The notes beneath the pieces are model-generated. The model made no database searches and was not told the DNA's origin. It worked only from the letters and a program-made list of their open reading frames with translations. A DNA stretch of 64,000 nt, taken from positions 1,550,001 to 1,614,000 of the forward strand of contig OZ242345.1 of the NCBI GenBank assembly GCA_965208605.1, written 5' to 3'. Positions 55,811-63,750 of this stretch are shown here, piece after piece (position 1 is the stretch's first letter; each line of letters begins with the position of its first letter). Source of the stretch: UBA9659 sp965208605 (lineage in GTDB: Bacteria > Pseudomonadota > Gammaproteobacteria > Pseudomonadales > Azotimanducaceae). A program made the translations under genes and the position numbers.

Positions 55811-56644
55811 ATGCAAGAAAACTCTCAAGAAGGGATGCAAGAAGGGATGCAAGAAGACCCTCAAGAAGACATGCAAGCAACGAACACAGTATCCCAAGCC
55901 ATACTGGAAAGGCGAGAGCGAGTGTTTATTGTCCTGGCGGGGTTTTTCCTCTGTGCCATGACGATGCTCAACATCATCGGCATCACCCGGTTTATTCAAC
56001 TCGGACCCTTGGCATTGGCGGTCGGGGTTCTACCCTATCCGTTAACCTTCTTGTGTACCGATCTCATCAGTGAACTCTACGGCAGGGCAAGAGCAAACTT
56101 CTTGGTAAGCATCGGCTTGGTGCTCAACATTTTTATCATTGGCATCATGTGGTTAGCGAACAGCATCCCGTCCGCTCCGCTGGAAAATCAACCTTCCTGG
56201 CAACTGATTCATCTGGCAAATGAAATTATCCTGCCCAACGGCGACGCCGTCACCGATACTGTTGAATTGTTTACTCTGATATATGCCACCACTTCTGGTG
56301 CTGTAGTGGCATCAATGATTGCCTATGTCACGGCACAGTATTGCGATGTGTATATGTTCCATTTCTGGAAAAGACTAACTAACGGCAAGCATCTCTGGCT
56401 ACGCAATAACGGTAGCACCCTGGTCAGCCAATGGGTTGATTCCCTGATAGTCATCTCGGTGACTTTTAGTGCTCAATTCTTTGCTGGTCTCATCAGTGCT
56501 AGTGCTATTCTCGTCTTGGCAGTCAACACCTATCTATTCAAACTCTTTGTTGCGCTGGCAGACACACTACCCTTTTATCTTGGCGTACATTATTTGAAAA
56601 AATATCTCAAACTCACAGACGAAGAACTCGCCCTCACGCCGTAG
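55811..56644 (+). CDS. yhhQ: YhhQ-family queuosine precursor transporter
   Basis: A 277-residue membrane protein of the VUT/YhhQ family with about six membrane segments (VFIVLAGFFLCAMTMLNII; FLVSIGLVLNIFIIGIMWL; VVASMIAYVTAQYCDVYMF). The motif YPLTFLCTDLISELYG and DTLPFYLG are conserved. The first ~25 residues (MQENSQEGMQEGMQEDPQED) come from 12-bp tandem units at 55814-55873. It follows the PTPS-SDR pair by 57 bases. The family imports 7-deazapurines; the context allows transport of a related pteridine. Confidence 0.85.
   Translation: MQENSQEGMQEGMQEDPQEDMQATNTVSQAILERRERVFIVLAGFFLCAMTMLNIIGITRFIQLGPLALAVGVLPYPLTFLCTDLISELYGRARANFLVSIGLVLNIFIIGIMWLANSIPSAPLENQPSWQLIHLANEIILPNGDAVTDTVELFTLIYATTSGAVVASMIAYVTAQYCDVYMFHFWKRLTNGKHLWLRNNGSTLVSQWVDSLIVISVTFSAQFFAGLISASAILVLAVNTYLFKLFVALADTLPFYLGVHYLKKYLKLTDEELALTP
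55814..55873 (+). repeat. 12-bp coding tandem repeat at the yhhQ N-terminus
   Basis: Units CAAGAAAACTCT, CAAGAAGGGATG (twice), CAAGAAGACCCT and CAAGAAGACATG. They encode QExx tetrapeptides. Several units contain ATG, giving multiple in-frame starts. Confidence 0.95.
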
Positions 56645-56757
56645 GCGGGAATCCAGAGGAACAAAGGCAACCGCCTGGATATTCCCGCTACACCTCAACG
56701 GGGGCCAGTCGGTGGGTTGTGCTTTCGTTACAGGCGCACCCCGCCCTCACGCCGTCA
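56637..56757. repeat. Degenerate dispersed element between yhhQ and the TonB receptor
   Basis: Contains GGCGGGAATCCAGAGGAACA, AAGGCAACCGCCTGG, GATATTCCCGCTACACC and CGCCCTCACGCCGTCA. The blocks match pieces of other copies but the inverted ends are eroded. It separates the convergent genes. Confidence 0.55.
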
Positions 56758-56763
56758 CTAACA

Positions 56764-59019
56764 TCAAAATGAATAATTAAATTTCAGACCGATGTTTCTT
56801 CCAGACAATGGCACCTGCTCCTTGACAAAAGAAGTGTGATTTCTTGCCACTTCATTCAAGAGATTTTTACCAAAAACAGACAAGGACAACTCGTTGGATT
56901 GGACTGATTGGAAAACTTTCGTTAATCTTATATCAAGCATCTGAAAGCCGGAGGTATGCGTTTCATGGTCAGTAAATTGCTGCTGTCTTTCCACATCTTT
57001 CAATGTCAACAAGAATGTAAAATCGTTCATACTTTCGTACACCACTTTGAGTAAATTTCTTGAAGGAACAGAACGAGGTACATAACCTCCATTGCTGAAT
57101 TTGCTCAACACCCTATCCCTACCTAATGAAACATTGATGCGCCCAAGAGCAACTATAAACTCCCTGCCGATTTCAAACTCATAACCTGTAAATTCCGCGT
57201 CCTGCTGGGTATAGAAGGCGTGCCTTAGGCTTGCATGTGCATGCCCATCATCAGCTTCGTTCTTCGCGATTTCATCATGTCCAGACTCAGGCTCGTTTGC
57301 TTCTTCTTCGTCCAGTAGATAGATATAGTTGTCTATTTCATTTCTATAAAATGTGAGGGTAGAAAAGAAGGCTCCATGTTCCAGATCAAAAGATATATCT
57401 ATATTGTTTGCTCGCTCATATTGTAGATTAACTTGCCCCTCTTCAAATCTTTGAGTAGCAAGGTGCGGGCCATTAACAAACAGTTCTACAGCTGAGGGCA
57501 ATCTGGCAACACTTGATAATCCAAAATCAATATTTAATTGCTCAGAAACAACACGACTAATCGTAAAAGATGCACTCGTAACATTATCTTTGAATGATTT
57601 TTGAAGCGTATCCCTTTGTATACGGTCATGCCTTATACCAAAATCAACATGTATTGCTGATAAATCTTTACTTATAAAATAACCAAAGGTGGTTTCATTT
57701 GATTCAACCTCAGGTAAGTAAGCTTCCGCACCAACAATTTTAATTCTCTCATTGTTGTAGTTGACAACCAGTTTTTGTTTTGCTTCTTGTTCTGGCTTTT
57801 CCTCTAAAGCAGCATCGCCACCCAGGTCAAATATAAGACCAAACTCTTTGGAGTTATTAGAAAACCGGGTTGCTGTGCTTTCTGAACCATGATCTGTTTC
57901 TGCATGTTGTTCAGTGAGAATGTAATCAGTTAATTGCAGATGGTAATTAATACTATCTAACCGATTATTCTTCGTGTTGTAGATACCTTCTAACGTAAAG
58001 GAATCTGAATCTGTTGTTGAAAATATCCGTTCTTCTGCATGCTCTGCTTCATGCTCTGCTTCATGCTCTTCTTCATGCTCGCTATCTTCGTCATGCCCTG
58101 CTTCCTCTCCATGTGCTGGGATCCCATAAATAGATTGTTTATTAGCTAATGAAAAACCCATGTAACCCCGGTCATAAACTTTTGAGACACCAAACTTTTT
58201 AACAGTATTTTCATAGTCTGAATTATTCAGTGTTGCATGCTGCTCTTCTTGTGCATGTCCTTCCTCTGGAATAATTGCTCTGGATGGAATCTCATAGAAA
58301 TCAAACTCAGAATCACTATAAGCCAGAGTCAAATTTAGCCCGGATATGCTTCCTGCATAAGTCAACTGAGTTGACATTCCATCATTCGCATCTTGATATT
58401 CACCGCTTAAATAGACCTGTGATTCGTCAAGATTTGCCTTTGGAATAGTGTTATCTACGATATTGACAATGCCGCCAATGGTGCCATTAGCATAGAGCAG
58501 TGAGGACGGCCCTTTAATAATTTCAATCTGCTCTAGATGATTCAAATCAATATCATTGCCATGATCTGCTCCAAGACCAGATATATCTCTTATCACCATT
58601 CCATTATTGAGCACCTTGACTCTTATTCCTCCAAGCCCCCTGATAATGGGTTGACCCACAGCAGCACCATAGTCACTTGATGATATTCCCAGAGAGTCAT
58701 CGATCATTTCACCCAGGCTCTGAGTGGCATTAGTTGAAATAGCTTCCTGATCAATAATATGTAGCGGATTGGAAATATCATCAGCAGCTGTATCAATCAA
58801 TGAAGCGGTGACGATGATCTCTTCAAGTACCTGCTTAGCATGAACGTCAGCATCAACATCAGCGCCGGCATCAACATCAGCGCGAGCATCAACACCAGCG
58901 CGAGCATCAGCATCAGCGCGAGCATCAGCATCAGCGCGCACTGAATTAGACAAAATACATAAGAGTAAAAATAAAAATGTCGTTAGAATTTTATCTGTAT
59001 TATTGACCTTGATGCTCAT
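56764..59019 (-). CDS. TonB-dependent receptor, ZnuD-like, with His/Glu-rich loops
   Basis: A ~751-residue outer-membrane transporter. Signal peptide (ILTTFLFLLLCILSNSVRA), then a plug domain (VLEEIIVTASLID as TonB-box region; GLGGIRVKVLNNGMVIRDISG; EIIKGPSSLLYANGTIGGI) and a C-terminal barrel ending LSGRNIGLKFNYSF. Several extracellular loops are rich in His, Asp and Glu (HDEDSEHEEEHEAEHEAEH; EEGHAQEEQHA; DDGHAHASLRH), as in ZnuD zinc receptors. ATG 59019 is chosen because GGGAG lies 5 bases upstream. Between signal and TonB box is a DADARADADARA-type low-complexity run coded by tandem repeats. Zinc as substrate is inferred. Confidence 0.88.
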   Translation of the reverse strand: MSIKVNNTDKILTTFLFLLLCILSNSVRADADARADADARAGVDARADVDAGADVDADVHAKQVLEEIIVTASLIDTAADDISNPLHIIDQEAISTNATQSLGEMIDDSLGISSSDYGAAVGQPIIRGLGGIRVKVLNNGMVIRDISGLGADHGNDIDLNHLEQIEIIKGPSSLLYANGTIGGIVNIVDNTIPKANLDESQVYLSGEYQDANDGMSTQLTYAGSISGLNLTLAYSDSEFDFYEIPSRAIIPEEGHAQEEQHATLNNSDYENTVKKFGVSKVYDRGYMGFSLANKQSIYGIPAHGEEAGHDEDSEHEEEHEAEHEAEHAEERIFSTTDSDSFTLEGIYNTKNNRLDSINYHLQLTDYILTEQHAETDHGSESTATRFSNNSKEFGLIFDLGGDAALEEKPEQEAKQKLVVNYNNERIKIVGAEAYLPEVESNETTFGYFISKDLSAIHVDFGIRHDRIQRDTLQKSFKDNVTSASFTISRVVSEQLNIDFGLSSVARLPSAVELFVNGPHLATQRFEEGQVNLQYERANNIDISFDLEHGAFFSTLTFYRNEIDNYIYLLDEEEANEPESGHDEIAKNEADDGHAHASLRHAFYTQQDAEFTGYEFEIGREFIVALGRINVSLGRDRVLSKFSNGGYVPRSVPSRNLLKVVYESMNDFTFLLTLKDVERQQQFTDHETHTSGFQMLDIRLTKVFQSVQSNELSLSVFGKNLLNEVARNHTSFVKEQVPLSGRNIGLKFNYSF
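58033..58080 (-). repeat. 12-bp coding repeat in a His/Glu loop of the TonB receptor
   Basis: On the plus strand GCTTCATGCTCT repeats with variants GCTTCATGCTCT and TCTTCATGCTCG, coding EHEA tetrapeptides. The metal-binding loop has thus grown by tandem duplication. Confidence 0.85.
58843..58941 (-). repeat. 12-18 bp coding repeat after the TonB-receptor signal peptide
   Basis: GCATCAACATCAGCG, GCATCAACACCAGCGCGA and GCATCAGCATCAGCGCGA type units encode the ADADAR/DVDAGADVD run between the signal peptide and the TonB box. Confidence 0.9.
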
Positions 59020-59112
59020 TCCCACTCCCGTGTATCTTCCAAACTGTGTATTTTATCTGTTTTTTGCAAACAGGTATCGGCGCGTTAAGCGCAAAACTGC
59101 TATCCTAGAACA

Positions 59113-60084
59113 ATGCAAAAAATACCGCTATTTATTCTGTCCCTGTGCCTGTTGCTTATCCCCATAGCAAGCAATGCCGAGCGCTTGCATATTGTTATTC
59201 CTGGCGGTGCTGGCGGCGGCTGGGATAGCACCGCGAGAGGTGTGGGTGAGGCACTCTCTCGCTCCGGGCTGGTTGATACCCTGTCTTATGAAAATATGTC
59301 TGGTGGCAGTGGTAGCAGAGCCATTTCCTATTTGATTGAAACTGCTGAGCGCCAGGACAACAGCCTAATGATTAGTTCATCACCGATAATCTTAAGTTCC
59401 CTGCGGGGCATATTTCCCTATTCCTTTCGCGACCTCACCCCTATTGCCGCGGTCATTGCGGACTATGGTGCCTTCGTGGTGCGTAGCGACTCGGTACACC
59501 AGGATTGGTCATCTGTAGTTTCCAGTTTTTTGGCTGACCCCCGGTCGGTAAAAGTTGCTGGCGGCTCAGCACGCGGGAGCATGGACCACCTGGTGGCTGC
59601 CCTTGCCATTAAAGCTTCTGGCGGCAACCCCAAGGCACTGCGCTATATCCCCTATAACGCGGGCGGCCAGGCAATGGTTGGCTTGTTGTCCGGGGAGACA
59701 CAAATGCTATCCACCGGATTAAGCGAAGCGATTGCCCTTGCCAACCAAGGCGAAGTGAGAATTTTAGCCATGACCGCACCCCATCCTCTGCCTGATTCCC
59801 CTGGCATAAGCACCCTGGTGGAACAAGGCGTAGAGGCAAGCTTTATCAACTGGCGGGGGTTTTTTGCGGCGCCAAACTACCCTCAGGAACGGGCAACATT
59901 TTATATTCAGCAACTGGGTAAAATGTATAGTACCCCACACTGGGAAGATATTCGGGCGGCAAGAGGCTGGACTAATTTGTTTGTTAGCGGTGAGGAGTTT
60001 ATCCAGTTTCTCCAAGAACAGGAACAAGAGCTTGATGCCTTGCTGATTGATCTGAACTTAAAACCAACCCAAGAACCGGGCTAA
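59113..60084 (+). CDS. TctC-type periplasmic solute-binding protein
   Basis: A 323-residue binding protein of the tripartite tricarboxylate transporter family. Signal peptide FILSLCLLLIPIASNA; then LHIVIPGGAGGGWDSTARGVG, the typical ligand loop, and VAGGSARGSMDHLV and YIPYNAGGQAMVGLLSGE. It hands solute to TctA/TctB. The TAA stop directly abuts the tctB ATG. The ligand (a carboxylate) cannot be predicted. Confidence 0.88.
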   Translation: MQKIPLFILSLCLLLIPIASNAERLHIVIPGGAGGGWDSTARGVGEALSRSGLVDTLSYENMSGGSGSRAISYLIETAERQDNSLMISSSPIILSSLRGIFPYSFRDLTPIAAVIADYGAFVVRSDSVHQDWSSVVSSFLADPRSVKVAGGSARGSMDHLVAALAIKASGGNPKALRYIPYNAGGQAMVGLLSGETQMLSTGLSEAIALANQGEVRILAMTAPHPLPDSPGISTLVEQGVEASFINWRGFFAAPNYPQERATFYIQQLGKMYSTPHWEDIRAARGWTNLFVSGEEFIQFLQEQEQELDALLIDLNLKPTQEPG

Positions 60085-60609
60085 ATGATCTCAAAATTGG
60101 ATAACAAAACGAGACTAGGCAGTATTCTGCTACTGCTAGTGGCGATTGCCTATTTACAACTGAGCTTTTCGGTACCTATAGATACCAGCTTTAGTGATGA
60201 GGCTTTTAATGCCCGCACCATGCCCATGGCCCTGGCCATAGCGACCATTATTTGTGCCTTGTCACAACTGGCATTTTCCCGCGCGGCAAGTGCTGATGAC
60301 AGCGCCCCGGAGAGCACCGATAATGAGCGTCTGTCTTCTAGCCTGGTGGCGACTAACTGGCGACCCGTTCTGGGCTTGTTGGGGCTGATGTTTATTTATT
60401 CTCTATGCTTTGAATGGCTGGGGTTTATGTTGGCTGGTGCCGGTTTTTTGTTTTGCGGGTTTTTGCTCCTGGGGGAAAGACGCTACGGCCTGGCAGCACT
60501 GGTCGCCTTCGGTCTAGTCGGCGGGCTCTGGGCAGCATTGACGCAACTCTTTGGCCTCTATCTTGATCACGGCGATCTCTATCGCTTAATCATAGAGATA
60601 ATCCAGTGA
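60085..60609 (+). CDS. TctB-type small membrane subunit
   Basis: A 174-residue protein with four membrane segments (SILLLLVAIAYLQLSFSV; AMALAIATIICALSQLAF-like; VLGLLGLMFIYSLCFEWLGF; ALVAFGLVGGLWAALTQLF). An acidic Ser/Asp loop (SADDSAPESTDNE) lies between segments 2 and 3. It overlaps tctA by 4 bases (GTGA). Confidence 0.87.
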   Translation: MISKLDNKTRLGSILLLLVAIAYLQLSFSVPIDTSFSDEAFNARTMPMALAIATIICALSQLAFSRAASADDSAPESTDNERLSSSLVATNWRPVLGLLGLMFIYSLCFEWLGFMLAGAGFLFCGFLLLGERRYGLAALVAFGLVGGLWAALTQLFGLYLDHGDLYRLIIEIIQ

Positions 60610-62186
60610 TTGAAGGCATTCTGATAGGGCTGCAAACTGCCTTTACCCCCACCAATTTAGCCATGGTGTTTCTCGGCTGCTTTGCCGGCACCTTTATTGG
60701 GATGTTGCCCGGGCTGGGACCTATCTCGGCCATCGCTTTGATGATTCCCATCACCTATGGACTGGATCCCTCTTCAGGCATGATCCTCATGGCGGGTGTG
60801 TATTACGGTGCCATTTTTGGTGGCTCTACTTCCGCCATCTTGATTAACGCACCCGGTGTATCGGCAGCCGTTGCCACCACATTTGACGGCTACCCCATGG
60901 CGCAACAAGGACTTGCCGGCAAGGCTTTATCCACTGCCGCCTACAGCTCTTACCTAGGCGGCACCATCGCTGCCGTATTGTTATTTTTGTTAGTGCCATT
61001 TCTTGCCAAAGTCAGCTTGAGTTTCCAGTCCTCGGATTACTTTGCCATGATCCTGTTTGGGTGCACGGCTATTGCTGCTTTTTCCGGCAAGGGCGAAGTA
61101 TTAAAAGCCATTATGATGACCCTGGTGGGTTTGATGCTCGCCACCGTGGGTGAAGACCCTTCGGGCATTCAACGCTTTACCTTTGGCATTACCGATATTT
61201 ACGACGGAATAAGTTTTCTGCTCCTATCCATGGCGACCTTTGCATTAGCAGAGGCACTGTATGTGGTGCTTACTCGCAAGACTAGTAATGCCAATAAAGA
61301 AGACACACAAGAAGACTCTCAAGAAGACTCTCAAGAAGAGAAGAAAAGTGCCGCAAATAAAGAGAGGGCACTGGAGCAAGCACAGCAGGAAATTGGTTCA
61401 CTCAAGATTCCCAAAGATGAAGTTTTAGAAATGGCACCTACCGTGGTGCGTTCTTCTATTCTGGGCTTTTTTGTCGGGGTGCTACCGGGTGCCGGTGCCA
61501 CCATCGCTTCATTTCTTGCCTATGGTATGGAGAGAAATCTAGCATCAAAAAAGCAACAAGCAAAATTTGGCAAGGGTAGCATTATAGGTCTAGCGGCACC
61601 TGAGGCAGCCAATAACGCAGCCTCCACCGGCTCTTTTGTGCCGTTACTCACCCTGGGCATTCCTGGCTCGGCGACCACGGCGATCATGCTTGGCGCCTTG
61701 CTATCCTATGGCATCCAACCCGGACCGCGACTGTATATTGATTATCCGGCAGTCTTCTGGGCAGTGATTATTTCTATGTATTTAGGCAATGTCGTACTGC
61801 TGATTCTCAACTTGCCGCTCATTCCTTACATCTCAAAACTACTGCAGATTCCACGGCAACTACTGACCCCAATAATTTTATTCTTCTCCTTGATGGGCGT
61901 GTATTTAGTGTCATTTAATACTTTTGATTTATCTATGATGGTTATTGTGGGCGCTATTGCACTGCTGTTTCGCTTGCTTAATTTCCCATTGGCACCACTA
62001 CTATTGGGATTTATCTTAGGCGATATGATGGAAGAAAATTTACGCCGCGCGCTGTTAATTTGGGATGGGTCATTTGCCTTTATATGGCAACGTCCCCAGA
62101 CCGCCATCATCATGTCTTTAGCTCTCTTGATGCTCGCACTTCCCGCCCTGCGTAGTTTGTTATCCCGCAACAAAGTGAAGGGCTGA
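60606..62186 (+). CDS. TctA-type large membrane subunit with acidic repeat loop
   Basis: A 526-residue permease with about 12 membrane segments. GMLPGLGPISAIALMIPITYG, GVYYGAIFGGSTSAILINAPG and the second half-repeat GVLPGAGATIASFLAYGMER, TGSFVPLLTLGIPGSATTA are family hallmarks. The start is GTG 60606. The central cytoplasmic loop holds NKEDTQEDSQEDSQEEKKSA, coded by 12-bp tandem units at 61299-61343 and not part of typical TctA. The function is sodium- or proton-driven carboxylate uptake. Confidence 0.9.
   Translation: MIEGILIGLQTAFTPTNLAMVFLGCFAGTFIGMLPGLGPISAIALMIPITYGLDPSSGMILMAGVYYGAIFGGSTSAILINAPGVSAAVATTFDGYPMAQQGLAGKALSTAAYSSYLGGTIAAVLLFLLVPFLAKVSLSFQSSDYFAMILFGCTAIAAFSGKGEVLKAIMMTLVGLMLATVGEDPSGIQRFTFGITDIYDGISFLLLSMATFALAEALYVVLTRKTSNANKEDTQEDSQEDSQEEKKSAANKERALEQAQQEIGSLKIPKDEVLEMAPTVVRSSILGFFVGVLPGAGATIASFLAYGMERNLASKKQQAKFGKGSIIGLAAPEAANNAASTGSFVPLLTLGIPGSATTAIMLGALLSYGIQPGPRLYIDYPAVFWAVIISMYLGNVVLLILNLPLIPYISKLLQIPRQLLTPIILFFSLMGVYLVSFNTFDLSMMVIVGAIALLFRLLNFPLAPLLLGFILGDMMEENLRRALLIWDGSFAFIWQRPQTAIIMSLALLMLALPALRSLLSRNKVKG
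61299..61343 (+). repeat. 12-bp coding tandem repeat in tctA
   Basis: GAAGACACACAA, GAAGACTCTCAA (twice) and GAAGAGAAG encode EDTQ/EDSQ units in the loop linking the two halves of TctA. Confidence 0.95.
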
Positions 62187-62197
62187 GTAGATAGACT

Positions 62198-62944
62198 GTG
62201 TTGCTTGGGGTTGAACTCTGGGTCCTGCTACTCATTTTGGGCACTGCCTTGGTAAGTGGGGTTATCCACGGTGCCGTTGGCCTCGCTGGTGGCCTGCTCA
62301 TGGCTGCTGTCATTTCCCACTTTATGCCGATCCAAGCGGCGGTCACTGTTGTTACATCTGCGCTGCTCTTTAGTCACACGAGTCGTGCTTTTATGTTGAG
62401 GCAGGACATTGATTGGTGGACCGTTCGGCATGTGTTGCTATTTGGTACGCCCACTATCGTCTTAGGGTCAGTGATTTTTGGTTACTCTTCCCAGACGGTT
62501 ATTGCGAATGTTTTTGGCGTGGTACTGGGCTTGTCTCTGCCAATAAAATACTGGGCAAAACGCCATGCCATAAAAACCGGACCAAAACTGCTCGCCTTCG
62601 TCAGCAGCATTTGGGGGCTCATCGCGGGGCATGTGATTGGTCCGGGGTTTTTACTCACTCCCTTCTTGCTCAGCACGGGTATGAATCGCCTCACCTTTGT
62701 CGGCACCCTCGCCATCATTACCCTGTCTATGAATACCATCAAACTCTCTGTGTTTGGTGCCACCGAACTGGTCACGGGCAACTTAATCGTCTTGGGCCTA
62801 CTGGCTGGCATTGCTACCATTCCCAGTAATATGCTCGGCCGCGCTATCCTAAGACGCATGACCGATGGTGTGCATGCCAGGCTAATAGATGTGCTGACGT
62901 TGCTGTTGGTGGCTAACTTTTTTTATCTGGCGGTGGTGGGTTAG
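62198..62944 (+). CDS. TauE/SafE family membrane exporter
   Basis: A 248-residue protein starting GTG 62198, with about eight membrane segments. LGTALVSGVIHGAVGLAGGLLM and the second-half GLIAGHVIGPGFLLTPFLL fit the family's duplicated halves. Members export sulfite or sulfoacetate-like anions, or take up carboxylates. It lies 11 bases after tctA and is probably part of that operon. Confidence 0.85.
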   Translation: MLLGVELWVLLLILGTALVSGVIHGAVGLAGGLLMAAVISHFMPIQAAVTVVTSALLFSHTSRAFMLRQDIDWWTVRHVLLFGTPTIVLGSVIFGYSSQTVIANVFGVVLGLSLPIKYWAKRHAIKTGPKLLAFVSSIWGLIAGHVIGPGFLLTPFLLSTGMNRLTFVGTLAIITLSMNTIKLSVFGATELVTGNLIVLGLLAGIATIPSNMLGRAILRRMTDGVHARLIDVLTLLLVANFFYLAVVG

Positions 62945-62962
62945 TTGAGGGGAATATCGCTC

Positions 62963-63034
62963 GTTCCTCTGGATTCCCCCCGAACCCAGGCGTTGTGCCA
63001 AAGGCAGGACGCCTGGCTTCGGGGAGAATGACGG
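62963..63034. repeat. Dispersed element, right-half copy
   Basis: GTTCCTCTGGATTCCCCCCG, then an inner hairpin (CCAGGCGTTGTGCC / AGGACGCCTGG) and GGGGAGAATGACGG. No left CCGTCATTC end is present. Confidence 0.7.
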
Positions 63035-63108
63035 CGCGGGGCGCGGTGGGTTAGGTGAGGGAGAGCACCGCTCTACAACATTGAATTATCGCGAGGATTC
63101 AAAAATCA

Positions 63109-63750
63109 TTACATCAGAGCCATGGTCAAGCGACTCTTGACTAGGTCTAACTTTGCCTTATGGGTAAGCGGCCGTTGGTAAACCTTGTTCTGAATAGACT
63201 CCGCAATCTTGCTGATGCCAATATACGCCCAGCTCAATTCAGATTCTCCATAAGAATTCTTCATTTCGAGGAAGTCATACGGGAAGTTAGTACAAAATAT
63301 GTGGAAGCCAGAGAACTGACCGAGCTCTTGTGTGAGCTGGAATCCATCAGGCGTCAAGCGTGAACGCCGAGGGTGATAAAAGTCCACAAACAAGATGAAC
63401 CATTCACTGCCTGAGAATGTGACAGCCTCAAAAACGTCAATCCTGTCCACCGAACCGATTCGATGGAACAGAATTCTTTCTCCATGAACGGTCTCAATAT
63501 TTGAAAGATAGGCAAGCTGACCAATGGGTCCGTTTACAGGAATCGGGTTAGTGTCAGAAAAACCAAATGGTCCAGTACCATTCGGATCGCTATCGTAAGC
63601 GGGACCAGACTCGATTATCTCCCTCAAGGGAGGCGGGACTCTTTTGAGCTGGAACTGCTCATCTTCAAGGAGGGGTCGGATTTTCTCAAATATTTCTTGA
63701 AATGCCTTGTCCTCTTTATTACCCCCAAATAATTTAGATATAAATCCCAT
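63109..63750 (-). CDS. Hypothetical protein of an unrecognised conserved type
   Basis: A 213-residue soluble protein. It opens MGFISKLFGGNKEDKAFQEI, without a signal peptide. Distinct blocks are TNPIPVNGPIGQLAYLS, RILFHRIGSVDRIDVFEAV and WFILFVDFYHPRRSRLTPDG. I cannot assign a domain. Upstream, a minus-strand gap of 250 bases reaches the window edge. It is richer in AT than the tct genes and could be an immunity-type protein of an island beyond the edge; this is only a guess. Confidence 0.65.
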   Translation of the reverse strand: MGFISKLFGGNKEDKAFQEIFEKIRPLLEDEQFQLKRVPPPLREIIESGPAYDSDPNGTGPFGFSDTNPIPVNGPIGQLAYLSNIETVHGERILFHRIGSVDRIDVFEAVTFSGSEWFILFVDFYHPRRSRLTPDGFQLTQELGQFSGFHIFCTNFPYDFLEMKNSYGESELSWAYIGISKIAESIQNKVYQRPLTHKAKLDLVKSRLTMALM

